DNA of 64,000 nucleotides from Prorocentrum cordatum (lineage: Eukaryota > Sar > Dinophyceae > Prorocentrales > Prorocentraceae). Every line of letters starts with the position of its first letter. The first letter of the stretch is position 1. The stretch lies in NCBI GenBank assembly GCA_963575745.1, contig CAUYUJ010018316.1:199970-263969 (forward strand), read 5' to 3'. This document shows, in pieces, positions 32,351-43,037 of the stretch. Both the position numbers and the translations under genes were made by a program. Under the pieces are notes generated by a model. It did no database searches and was not told where the DNA came from. It was given only the letters and a program-made list of their open reading frames with translations.

Positions 32351-33870
32351 TCGTCGTCGCCTGGGAGGGGGTAGGATAAAACGCCTGGTGAAGAAAAGCA
32401 CCAGAAGCGGGGGATAGGAGGGGAACGTCTACGCGGCGAAGCGACGGATGCGGTTCTGCATCACAAAAAGGAAGGGGGGGGAATAAGGAATGTGAAGGCG
32501 CTACGCTCGGCTGCACAGGCGGCCCACAGAGTCCTGCATCTGGAGGGAAGGCAGCCAAGTGGGAGGAGCAGCACAGTTCGGGATCCCAAGTGTACGCGTA
32601 GCGTCAGCGTCTGCATGATGCGCGCAAGTGCAGTGCCCGTCCCCACAAGTCAGGAGAGGGGAGGTGCGCCGCGGGTGGCGGTGCCCTCCTCCCTCCTCCT
32701 CCTGCTCCGAGCTCCTTGCCCCGTCGTCCCGCCTCCTCCCTCGCTCCCTCCTTTCCCCGTCTCCGACTCCCAGCGACGTGGGATCGAGCTGCACCGAGCC
32801 GAGGTCCGCAGCCGACGACGCACAGGAAGAGCGCCGTGGGCAGCGCAGGGCCTGGTCCTTGCATTCTGACCCTGGGCGCGTGCACTTGGAACACCGCGGG
32901 GGTTCCTGGGGGATAGATAGGCTGCAAAGGTGGGATATGTTTGGACAAGCTCCGCCTACAAGCGGGTTACAACTGCCCTGGGTCCCTAAACGGCCAGGCT
33001 TCATCCAGTAGCATCTGCCTACGCTTCCCTATCCTCTTGGTACGCCCCGCGGGGATTCAAGCAGGATCTTGATGATCTGCGAGGACAGGCGGGACAACAT
33101 CCGACGAGTCCGATAATTTGCTGCGCTCCCGAAGCCTCGCCACAGGACTCTGCGAGGACTCTCTGGGAGTCAAGATCAGGGGCGGCACTGGACCTCATCG
33201 ACCCCGCCACCCACCCTCCCTCTCTGTAGGAGGGCCGAAAAACCATCCTCACAAAAAAGCGCCCCGACTTAGGAGCAAAGGCCTCAGGTAATCGCACCCC
33301 ATGAAAGAATCGAGCAGAACAAGACTGCGTGGTGGCCACCCAAGACTGTTTAAGCACCGTGAGTGTAGGGGTATTTCTGCTCCCGTGGCTCTTCCCCCTC
33401 TCCGTCTGTCCCCCATCTCTTCCCCCCCCCCCCTCTCGACCTCCCATCTTCCTTCCCTCTCTCCCTACTGCGTCCCCCAAATCCACCCCCCCAGTTTGAG
33501 TCACAGCGGTCCTGGGCTCGGCCCCGGCCTCGGCCCCATTATCGCCAGCACAGGCCCAAGCCTCGGCCCTGATCAAGGCAGGCTCTGGTCCCGGCCTCGG
33601 CCTCGGCTGTCTGTCGGAAGGAGGAGGTCGGCAGCGGCGGGCGGCTACGGCCATGCAAGCGGAGCCAGCCACGTCTGCCTCGGGCCGTCGGCGTCGTGAA
33701 CGTGATCGTGAGCCGTGCGCGTCGGTGCCGCAGCTGCGGTCATCCTCCGTCTGCTTCTGCTCGAGCCCCCCCTGGTGCTCCTGCTCTCTACCCCGCTTCT
33801 GATACCTGCTGTTCCTCCTCATCCCGTCTCTTGGGTGCTCTCGCAACTTGGACCTACGACGTGACCTGCT
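32351..33870. other. GC-rich spacer, no supported feature
   Basis: Contains a C-run (33423-33431) and GGCCTCGGCC repeats at about 33515-33610. Open frames on both strands lack recognisable domains. Confidence 0.45.
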
Positions 33871-34830
33871 TCATTCGGCGGCATTGAGGACCGACTTGCG
33901 ATGCTTGAACTCTCTTGGCAGTTTGAAGAAAGCGCTGCACTCAACTCTGCTCGCTAACGCCTCGCGGTCAAGCTCCAGAAGCGTGACCCCGCTTCCGGGT
34001 AACGGCGACATGAAAACCTGTTGTCGGGAATCCAGGGGCACATCCTCTGTCGACTCCGAGCTCCGCACGGCGCTCCACGACTCGGCGTGCCCACGTGTAG
34101 ATGGGAAACTTTCGTGGGGCACCGGCTGCTTGGTAGGCAAGTCCCTCGAGTGACGCGCCGACTGTTTTTGTCTTGTTCTCTGCCAGCGTCGCCATGACGC
34201 TTCGAATTGTGCTCCCGCCGCCCGTCACCTGACTCAGCCCCGCGTGACGCAGACAGAGAGCTGCGACAGAGAGTAGGAACTAGGAGCAGCAAGAGGACCA
34301 GAAAGGTGTGACCGAGAGTGAGAATCAGAATTGGTCAAGTGACGCGCCGACTGTATCTCGCACGCGCCAGGACCTCGGCCACGGGCTCGCGCGACCGAGC
34401 GCCGACCGGACCTCTGGCCCTGCTCCTCCCGCTGCCGCTGCTCCTCCCGGGCGCCTTCCATGTACACCTCCGGGCTCCTGCCGCTGCTGTTGCGCACGAT
34501 GCAGAACTTGCCGTTCGCGGCCCGGGCGGCAGGGGCGAACGCGTCGAACGTCTTGCGGGGAGGGCGGATGGGATCGAGGATGGGGCCCGTGTGTCCTCGC
34601 TCGACCTCTGCGCCTCCTCCGTGCCGAGGCGGCACGGATCGACCTCGCGCGCTTGCCCGCGCTGGCGCAGGGTCGAAGCACGCGGGAAGTTGCGACTGGC
34701 ACGCAAAGGGGCCAAAGTCAGAGGACCTGCGCAGGCGTCGCGCAGGCTGCGAGCCTGCCCAAGGAACCCACCGCTCCGCCCCGCCTTCTCCAAGACGCCC
34801 TGGGTCGCTGCCTCTGCCCATCCTAGCCAA
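33871..34830 (-). CDS. Possible exons of an unrecognised gene
   Basis: On the minus strand, a stretch around 34575-34430 reads KTFDAFAPAARAANGKFCIV then RNSSGRSPEVYMEGAREEQR. A second around 34190-33970 reads KTKTVGASLEGLAYQAAGAP then KFPIYTWARRVVERRAELGV. Both are mixed-composition and protein-like. They are separated by a shift of frame and flanked by a duplicated AGTGACGCGCCGACTGT (34151-34167 and 34338-34354), which may mark an exon or segment duplication. I recognise no family and cannot fix splice sites. Confidence 0.25.
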
Positions 34831-35499
34831 ACCTCTCTCACTCGCTCCTCCTCCCCATGCTCCTCCTCCTCCTCCTCCTCCTCCTCCTCCTCCTCCTCCT
34901 CTTCAATCTGCAACTCCTCTTCCCCCTTCCCCCTCCTCCTCCTCTTCGTCCACAGGACGAAGATGGTGAAACATCTGTCGCCCCCAGACCCCCACCCGTT
35001 CTTCACGGCCTACGCAAGGCCATGGATCGCGGTTGTTGCGTTGCATACATACCTGGGCGGTGCACGACGAACACAGGATGGAAAAGGTTGCGAATGCAAC
35101 GATGCCGATCATAAGTGGATGCGGCTCCACCGTGTCAGAGTCTCGCAATCTCGGACCGTTCCCCTAGCCAACGCCTGCACCGCGTTACATTGCGACAGGT
35201 TGGCATGCCCGAATCGAACACGGGCATGCCAAAGTCGAACACGGGCATGGTGCCTCGAAATGGTCAGCGTTTCCTTCGACTTGTGCCCGTGCTTCCATTG
35301 GTCTATGCGGATAGCAGAGATAATAATGATCTCGATGAATGGGACTCTAAGCCTCCAATGCTAATCCGCCACCGTTCCCTTGAGGCGCGATTTGGAGTGT
35401 CCAGAAGTCCCTTGCTCGATCCCCTGAGGCATCAGTCCGAAATCCTGAAAATTCTGTTAGTGGCACGGACCCGAAATTACTAAGTACGTTGGGGTTTGG
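34831..35499. other. (CTC)n tract and spacer
   Basis: An interrupted CTC tract runs 34845-34905. The minus strand at 35110-34975 has a short hydrophobic reading (MIGIVAFATFSILCSSC) that could be a membrane segment, but it is unsupported. GGCATGCC.GAATCGAACACG repeats at 35202-35245. Confidence 0.35.
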
Positions 35500-36140
35500 C
35501 GCGGCTTTTCGCGTGAGTTGTCGGGAACCAAGACTGCCTCCAAGAGGGCCCCAGAAGGCCGCCCAGAGGGTCCAAGAGGGCCCCGAATCGCAACACGATC
35601 GGTTCAAGATTCCCGCGATGGCCCCAGGATGGCCCAAGAAACCTTCCAGGCGTCACAAGAGAGCCCCACGAGCCTCCCCATGAGGACCCCGAGGTGCCAA
35701 AATCAATGATTCCCATGGGGTGTTCCACTGATCTCGAGGTTCTCGACTCTTCGAGTTCCCGGCGCTCCAAGAAGTGCCAAGGGGCACCCAAGACCGCCCC
35801 AAGTCGGCCCACGAGGCCTCCAAGAGGGCCACAAAACGGCCCAAGAGGGCTCCAAGACAACCCCAAAGGCGCCCAAGACGGCCCAAGACGCCCCAGAGAC
35901 AGCCCCAAGACAGGCCCAAGAGGGGGAACACGACTTCGAAAATCCCAATCTTCCGTGCCAGGAGGCAAGCAACAAGGAGGCCCCTAGAGGCCTCCAAGAG
36001 GCCTCAAGAGACCCCGAAGAGGACCCCAAGACGCCCCAAGAGGCCCCAACGCGGCTCCCAATAGGCGTCAAAGCGGCCCTCAAAAAGCCCCCGAGAGCCA
36101 CCCTCGCGACATGACAACGACTATCCTGGATGCCGACAAC
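35500..36140 (+). repeat. CCAAGANGGCC array
   Basis: Two array segments with a bridge at about 35695-35780 that contains CCAAAATCAATGATTCCCAT, the same bridge phrase as at 20.1-20.8 kb in inverse orientation. Confidence 0.75.
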
Positions 36141-36303
36141 CTACAACCCAAGCACGGTGGCGGGATGGGCCGAGGGCCATGAGATCCGCTGCCCCCTTTT
36201 GATGTATCAAAGGGGTGCCTGGCGTGCCAAACGATATGGCTTTTGGTTTTGGTTCTTTTTCCAACAGAGCTCCCCATGGGGCTTCGTCACGTCCCGCCGG
36301 CCA
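36141..36303 (+). repeat. Module K, copy 2
   Basis: Second copy of the module at 27561-27722. It includes CCCCCTTTTGATGTATCA, GTGCCTGGCGTGCCAAAC and GGTTCTTTTTCCAACAGAGC. Confidence 0.6.
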
Positions 36304-36339
36304 CCTGGAAGAGGTGGTTGCAAACGGTTTTCCTGCCCC

Positions 36340-37586
36340 AGACGGCCCCAAGATGGCCTCCAAGACGGCCAAGACGCCTCCAAGACGGCCAAGATGGCCT
36401 CCAAGACGGCTCAGATGGCCCCAAGATGCCTCCAAGACGGCCCAAGATGTACCCTAGACGGCCTAAGGTAGCCTGAAGATGGCCCAAGACGGCCCAAGAG
36501 GCACCCAAGAGGCCTCCAAAACGGCCCAAGAGGCCTCCAAGAGGTCCTCCAGGAAAGGCCCGAAGAGGCAAAATCATTGACTTGCATTTAGTTGCTGAAG
36601 GATTGTGGCATTTGCGCCTTTTCGGCTTTCCGACGGCCCCAGACGGCCCAAGAGACCCCCAAGATCGCCTCAAGATCGCCCAAGAGGCCCCCAAGATGGC
36701 CCCGTGACGGCCCAAGAGGCCTCAAAAGACGGCCCCAAGAGGGCCCCAAGACGGCCCAAGAGGCCTCCAAGACGCCCAAGATGTCCTCCAAGACGGCCAA
36801 GGTGGCCTCCAAGATGCCTCCAAGACGGCCAAGATGTCCTCCAAGACGGCTAAGATGGCACCAAGATGCCTCCAAGACGGCCCAAGATGTACCCTAGACG
36901 GCCTCAGATAGCCTGAAGATGGCCCAAGACGGTCCAAGAGGCCCCCAAGAGGCCTCCAAGACGGCCCAAGAGGCCCCCAAGGTCGCCCCGAGATCGCCCA
37001 AGAGGCCTCCAAGATGGCCCCCTGACGGCCCAAGAGGCCCCTCAAGACGGCCCCAAGAGGGCCCGAAGACGGCCCAAGAGGCCGCCAAGACACCCAAGAT
37101 GGCCTCTAAGACGCCCCTGGAGCACCCCAAGAGGGCCCCAAGTCGGCCCAGAAAAGGCCCCCCAAACAGCTTCCGACGGCGTCAGACGGGCCAGGAGCCC
37201 ACCAAGATAGCCGAAGGTGGCTCGCAGCTGGCCCAAGACGGCCCAAGAGGCCTCCAAGAGGGCCTCCAGGAAGGCCAGAAAAGGCAACAAAGAGTGATTT
37301 TCCGTACGTGTTTGAAGGATTTTGACATTTGCTTCGTTTCGGCCTTCCGACGGCCCGATACAGCCCAAGAGCCCCCAAAGATCGCCCAAGAGGCCTCCGA
37401 GATGGCCCCAGAACGGCCCAAGAGGCGCCCAAGACGGCCCCAAGAGGCCCCCAAGACGGCCGAAGAGGCCTCCAAGACGCTCAAGATGGCCTCCGAGACG
37501 GCCCACGAGCCCTCCAAGACGTCCTCCAAGAAGGCCCGAAAGGGTCAAAATGGCCTCCAGGCGGCCAAGATGACCTTCAAGATGCC
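36340..37586 (+). repeat. CCAAGANGGCC arrays (longest block)
   Basis: Three array segments with bridges at 36545-36635 and 37275-37345. Both bridges contain GAAGGATT.TG.CATTTGC..C.TTTCGG and end CCGACGGCCC. A direct duplication of about 0.3 kb is visible: CCAAGATGTACCCTAGACGG occurs near 36443 and 36884, followed in both by CCTGAAGATGGCCCAAGACG. Confidence 0.75.
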
Positions 37587-37731
37587 CACGTGTTCCCCGA
37601 AGGCTTTCCAAACCGATTCGGGGAACACATGGTCCGATAGCTTGGCAGGTCTGGCCTCAACGTTCGGCCACATAGGCGCTTCCACAAAGGCAGGGGGGGC
37701 GGCGGTGATTCGCCGTAGGCGTCTTCGATAT
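37587..37731 (+). repeat. Module J, copy 4
   Basis: Carries GTTCCCCGAAGGCTTTCC, ACACATGGTCCGATAGCTTGG and CGGCGGTGATTCGCCGTAGG. It terminates the array block, as in the other copies. Confidence 0.65.
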
Positions 37732-37924
37732 GCTTCACGCTCCGCGTAACCCCAGCACTCCGGCTTCCGCTCCCTGTCCGTTGCCTCGGAGCCGCTGACC
37801 AAAAAAGTAACCCCACCAGCCAGTTCAGAAACGGTGCCCTTGAGAAATGACGGGGAGAGGGACGACGAGATACAGCTAGTGAACCACAGCGAGCAGCCAG
37901 GATTAACCGAACAGAGAGATCTCT

Positions 37925-38600
37925 AGGATCAAGGGGGGGGCCTTGGATGGCCTCTTCGGGCCATCAAGGGGGTGGCCTTGGAGGGCCTCTTCGGGCCATC
38001 CCTGGGGCCCCGATGGGTGCGGGCAAGGGGAGGAGGATGAGGAAAAGAAGGAGGAGGAGGAGGTGGAGGCAAACCGCCTCCCGGGGCCCTCGTCGGACGC
38101 CCTTGGGACGCTCTTGGGGCCATCTTGGGGCCGTCTTGGAGCCGTCTTTGGGAGCCCTTGAGGGTCTCTTGAGGCCATCTTAGAGGCCATCGAGCAAAGG
38201 GAGGGGCCATCTGGCCTCCCCCCAAGAGCCATCGAACTCGCCTCTTGGGGCTCTTTTGGGGCTCTCTTGGGCGCTCCTGGGGCCGCCTGGGGTTGCGGCT
38301 TGGGCCCCTCTTGACTCTCTTGGGCCATCTTGGGGCGAGGTCTCAAAGGCGCGACGGAAGCGATAAGGCGAGAAGGCAACAATCTCTGAATTCCCTTAAT
38401 GGGTGTGTGAAGGATGTTGGCCTCTTGAGGAGTCCTGATAGGGGGCTACGAGAGTACTTGGAACCGCCTTGTGGCCCTCACTGGGCCGCTTGGAGATATT
38501 TCGGGAACTATCTTGAACCATTTTCTGCTAACTTGAGCCGCCTCGGAGGCCATCTTGAAGCATCGGAGGCCCTCTTGGAGCCATCTTTGACGAAAGAAGA
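37925..38600 (-). repeat. CCAAGANGGCC family, inverted block
   Basis: Plus strand shows CCTTGGATGGCCTCTTCGGG twice (37941 and 37975) and CTTGGGGCCATCTTGGGGCC further right. The orientation is opposite to the block that ends 350 bp upstream. Confidence 0.65.
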
Positions 38601-39897
38601 TCCTCTGACACCTTGCGGCCTCTCAAAAAAAACTCAGGGAGGGGAGGGGGACGGTAATCTTCCCCGAAGGGAAGAGACTTTAGAAACGAGATTTCGGAAG
38701 AGGAAAGAGACCTCTCTAGACCACCTCATCCAAAAGATGTGGTGGGAGTTTTTTATGGCTTGCAGAAGGGTGTTCTCGTGGTGGTCGACACATATCTCAA
38801 CTCTGTTGGTCCGACACACACCTGAGAGGGGATGGGGGGTATGATTGCTCGGGAACATGTGGGCATAGCGAAACCTAGAGAGCAGAAACAACACCCCCCC
38901 TCCCGTAAGAAACACCCCGACAAGGGAAGCCGTTTAGTAAACGCACTCATGGCAGGAATCGAACAGGGCAGGGCTGTTTGGTAAACGCCCAGGGCAATGT
39001 AGCAAGCGCCTATTATCGGGCCCGGGGCGGCTTTCCCTCCCTGGAGACAGGAGGCAAACAAGAGGGTGCGCATGCAAGGCGGAGGCGGAGGAGGAGGAGA
39101 AGGACGGCGTATCGGATGAGAGGAGGAGTGGGAGTAGAAAGAGGAGTCGGAAGGCAGGAGGGCGCACCACTGTGGTGGGGGAGGCAAGCGGTCCCGCCTG
39201 GCAGAGCTTTTTCTCGCTGCGGTTGTACCTCTTGCCTGGGCTCGCAGACTCTCTCGACTTGCACTGTCCGCGTCCTTCCCATCGTCATCTCTGCTTCAGC
39301 CCGGTGCCACACTCTCGGGGCTCTGGGCAACACTAGATGCCCCATGCGTGGCGGGGACTTATCCATGTCCACCGCCTGGGAACCGACGTCCTGGTGCCCC
39401 ATCGGGCAGCGGATGTGGATATATTTCGGCCTCCGGGGGCCCGAATATGTCCATATCCACCGCCTGCCGAGGCTGCCAGGCGGTGGGGATGGATCAATTC
39501 CCGCCTCGGACCCCAGGCGACCCAGACCCAACTCGCTTACACGAACCGCTCAGGGAGTCGAGCCGAGCTCATCGAGGCTCGGGCCGGGAAGCTGAGCCAA
39601 GATGCCGCGCCCGCAGTACGTCACGAGCTCCGCCTCAAGGTATGATATTGAACCTCCCGACGAGTCGGGCGGGCGCGCCGCCATAGGCGCGGGCAAGAAT
39701 TGTATCCATATCCACTGCGTCTTGATGCTTCGGGCTCTCTTCCTCCGATTCCAGAGGCGCCGTGAATATGGCTAAAAAACAATGTCGCCCCCAGAGGTCA
39801 TAGTTTTGTCCATAGCCACTGCGCCGCGGCCTGTCAGCGCCCCCTTCCCGGAAAGTCCAAGACGCAATGGATATGAATACAAAACTAGGGCTCCCAA
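38601..39897. other. Spacer with CATATCCACCGCC repeats
   Basis: The phrase TCCATATCCACCGCCTG recurs in degenerate form near 39363, 39410 (inverted), 39450, 39705 and 39810. GGTAAACGC repeats occur near 38930-38990. No gene is recognisable. Confidence 0.45.
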
Positions 39898-39928
39898 CTT
39901 CGCGCTTCGCGCTCCGCGAAGCGCGAAG
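39898..39928. other. Perfect 14-bp stem hairpin
   Basis: CTTCGCGCTTCGCG (39898-39911), a CTC loop, and CGCGAAGCGCGAAG (39915-39928) form a perfect hairpin. A ~35-bp stretch including its right arm and CGAATAACTTCGCGCCCTCG recurs at about 40013-40047, so the hairpin's right part has been duplicated. Confidence 0.7.
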
Positions 39929-40047
39929 CGCGAATAACTTCGCGCCCTCGCGCCGCCCCCCCAAAGGGAGAAAAGGAGGACGAGGAGGAGGGGGAGAAGG
40001 AACGAGGACCGCGAAGCGCGAAGCGCGAATAACTTCGCGCCCTCGAG

Positions 40048-40659
40048 GGAGCCCTTGACAAAACGTGCCCGCCCTTAGGGGGGCGTCCCCCGTGCCCCCC
40101 GTCGGGCTTCTCCGCTCTCGCCACCCCGTGGTTCCCCGGCTGCTTCCCCTCTCCCTCTTTGCTCGGCAGCCGCCGGAGTGCAGCCGACGCGCGCGCGCAG
40201 AGGATCCGGCACGGCACAGGAGCTGGCCTCGGTGGAAGATATGTTGCTGGGTTCCCCAAGGGGACGCATTCCTCCCCTAAACAGTGCTCTCACTTGGAGG
40301 TTCTTGCTTTCCTTCTGCGAGTCCCAAAAATATGCCACCACCACGTTGATCCCTCTTCCCTCCACGTTGATCCCTCCTCCTCTTCCTCTCCACTTCCCTG
40401 GGAGAGGGAGGGGGTGAGGGAGGGAGGTGTATATTTTTGGGCCTCCTAGCTTCTAAGGTGACTGAGCTCCAGTGTCGGTTCGGCCGGCTTGCAGCCGCCC
40501 GTCGCCGCCGTCCGTCGCCGAGTCACGGCCGAAACTGGGCCCCGGTGTGGGTCCAGCCAGCTTGTGGCCACCCGTCGCCGCCCGCCGCCGCCGCCCGTCA
40601 CCGCTGCCTGAGCTGTGCCCCCGGTGTCGGTCAGGCCAGGTTGTGGCCGTCCGTCGCCG
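40048..40659. other. Spacer, no supported feature
   Basis: GC-rich. Degenerate GCCGCCCGTCGCCGCC repeats occur at 40480-40660, leading into the pentamer array. No gene is seen. Confidence 0.45.
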
Positions 40660-41065
40660 CGCTGCCTCGCTTCGCATCGCATCGCGCTGCAGTGCTTTGC
40701 TTTGCCGTGCGGCGTTCCTTGCGTTGCATCGCTTTGCGGTTTTTCTGTGCATTGCTTTACGTTGCGATCTGCGTGTCTTTGCGTTTCCTTGCATCGCACT
40801 GTGTCGTTTCGCATTGCTTTGCATTGCTGTGTATCGTTTTGCAGTTCCTTGCTATGCATTGCTTTGCATTGCGATGCGTTGCGTTGCATTGCCTTGCGTT
40901 TCATTGTTATGCATGGCTTTGCATTGTTTTGCATTGCTTTGCATCGCATTGCTCGGTTTTGCATTGCAATGCGTTGCCGAGGATCGCGTTGCATTGCTTC
41001 GCATCGCTTTGCACTTCACTGCATCGCTTCGCACTGCTTTGCATTGCGTTGCACCACGTCGATTG
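40660..41065 (-). repeat. GCAAA/GCAAT pentamer array, inverted
   Basis: The plus strand reads GCTTTGCATTGCGTTGCATT-type repeats, the reverse complement of the array at 9425-9835. Similar length (~400 bp) and similar degree of decay. Confidence 0.85.
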
Positions 41066-42390
41066 CACCACATTGACAACAAAATCAGGTTGCACCGGAC
41101 AGTCGCTCATCCTGTTTCCTCAGAGCAGCCCAGATGCCCACCAGGTCGCCCACTATCTTCCATGCGTTTGGCTTGAATTGTATGCTTCTGCGCCGACGGT
41201 GCGCCGACGGCCAGACGCCATGTTGTCTTGGACACCGACCTGGAGGGCGCCTTTCGAGGCTGGCTATTTGGGGCACCGTTTCCAAACGAGCAGGCGCCTC
41301 CTGGGCTCTCCAGGGCACAACGCGGGAATCGCCGAGGTCCTCGGGCGGGCACGAGGAACCCCAGCAAGCCCACAAAGCAAATGTCCTTGAAGGAAGGTGG
41401 GCACAGCGAGTGCACGAGCAAGAAGAGGACGACGAACAGAAAGAACATGAAGAGAAGGTACAGCAAACAGTGTCTCTCATCTCCGATCCTCCTCTAATCC
41501 CACCAGCCCTCTGGGCGTAGGTGGTTTCAGAAACCCTTTTCTGTTCTCTGCCACCCCCCTCCTTCCCCTGCTCGGGGGAAAAGGTTCACCCCTCCCCCTG
41601 CCCCCGACCCTGGGCTTGGAGGGGGGAAGGTGGCGTTTGAGCGGCCAGGATGGCCCTAGATGGCCCAAAGAAGGCCTACGAGAGCGCAAGGTGGCAACCG
41701 AGATGAGCCAACACAGCCGAACATGGCGCAAGATAGCCGCCGACAGACCTCCAAGAAGCCCCAAGATCGTCACAGAACTGTTCCAAGCGCCCGTCGACCT
41801 CCCCCAAAACACCTCCAAAAATGCCCAAATCGTTAACCAACACCAAACGGAAATGCATGTTGGTGTCTCTTCTCGTACATTCGATTCGGATTTGCTTTTG
41901 AAGCCTCAGGATGGCTCGAAAATGGGACTCCCTTCTTTTTGAGCCACGGTGCCCACGATTGCCCGAAGAGGCCTCCCAGACCCGCCCAACACCTCCCTCC
42001 CCAGCCCCTTCGCCAGCCTCCCTCCACCCCACCCTCCACCCCACCCTCCATCCGACCCTCCAACCCCCTAGAACCCCTCTCCGCCCTCTACCCCACTCTT
42101 TTTGGCCCAAAGTGGCTCCAAGAGTACCTTAGATAGCCCAAAGTGTGGCCTTCCCGATAACCCAAGACAGCCGGGCATGTCTCAAGATAGCCCCGGCAGA
42201 CCTCCACGAGGCCCTGGGACAGCAGCAAAGTGGCGAACTGCGGTTTCCGAGTCGCACGGGCGTTGATCATCCATTGCGACCTGCGGGTCGAAGCGAACGC
42301 CGCGGGAGCACCAGTCGGGGCCCCCGACTGGCCGAGGAGACGCCGCGACGGATAATGCGGGCGCAACAGCAATGATTGTGGAAGCGTAGG
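41066..42390. other. Spacer with module-L repeats
   Basis: A phrase AGCCG.GCATGGCTCA.GATAGCC..CGACAGACCTCCAAGAGG appears at about 41722-41765 and 42168-42215, and again at 43560-43605 and 43635-43700. A C-rich CCACCCTCCACCCCA tract lies at 42015-42070. Minus-strand 41466-41320 has a hydrophobic start (MLYLLFMFFLFVVLFLLVHS) that I cannot support as a gene. Confidence 0.4.
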
Positions 42391-42545
42391 GTGTGACCAC
42401 GATGCTGTGCTGATGTGACCACTCATTTCTATCGATGTAACCACTATTTTGGGTATGACCATTGATGTCGGTCGATGTGACCACTATTTTGGGCGTGACC
42501 ACTAATTTCAGCCGACGTGACCCGTAGTTTTCGCATGACCACCAC
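42391..42545 (+). repeat. ~40-bp GTGACCACTATTTTGGG tandem repeat
   Basis: TGACCACT recurs with alternating 22- and 18-bp spacing (about 42394, 42416, 42437, 42456, 42477, 42496, 42518 and 42536). One half-unit carries ATTTTGGG and the other a TCGATGTGA phrase. Confidence 0.65.
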
Positions 42546-42879
42546 CGTTGCGGGAAGGCACGCTGCGCCCGTTCGACTTCCCGTCTGCGGGACCAGGCGA
42601 CGTCACGCAAAAAGGAGGTTTCGCTTGAAACTTCCTCGCCAAAATATAATGGCCACATTTGCGGGGGCGTTCTACTGAGCGGCTTGCCAGGCCTGCGAGT
42701 GCGGCGCCGTCTTTGGCGCTCGGGGGTGGCCAGGGAGGAGAGGGATGAGGGGCAAGGTCTGCATGTAGGTTGCCTGGTCCCCGGATGCTCGCCCGTGCGC
42801 GTGCTTCGGCGGAAGGGCGTCGTCGGGGCGCGGCGGCCACCCCGCACGTCGCGCTCCCTGGCCTGCTGCGCTGTGCGTT

Positions 42880-43037
42880 ATGTCGGGCATGTCCTCCTAC
42901 AGGCGGATGTTGGAAGACAAACTTTGACAAAAAGTACCAAAAGGCTCAAACCTCATCGAAAGACAATATGAACATCGCCCCCAGACTATTCTTGACTATT
43001 CCTTAATATTCCTCCTGTAGAGGGGCAAGCCCGACTT
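42880..43037. mobile_element. Inverted-repeat element family A, copy 3
   Basis: Left end ATGTCGGGCATGTCCTCCTACAGG and right end, read from the right, GAAGTCGGGCTTGCCCCTCTACAGG and then AGGAATATTA. The interior is A-rich and non-coding (158 bp overall, close to copy 1 at 161 bp). It lacks the CAA expansion of copy 2. Confidence 0.7.

Noticed and set aside
33019-33846. 275-codon minus-strand frame
   Set aside because: Rich in Arg/Gly over GGCCTCGG and C-run tracts, with no recognisable domain and no splice or start support.
26900-38600. Many overlapping frames with Gly/Leu/Trp or Pro/Lys/Arg repeats
   Set aside because: By-products of the CCAAGANGGCC arrays, open on both strands with no non-repetitive domain.
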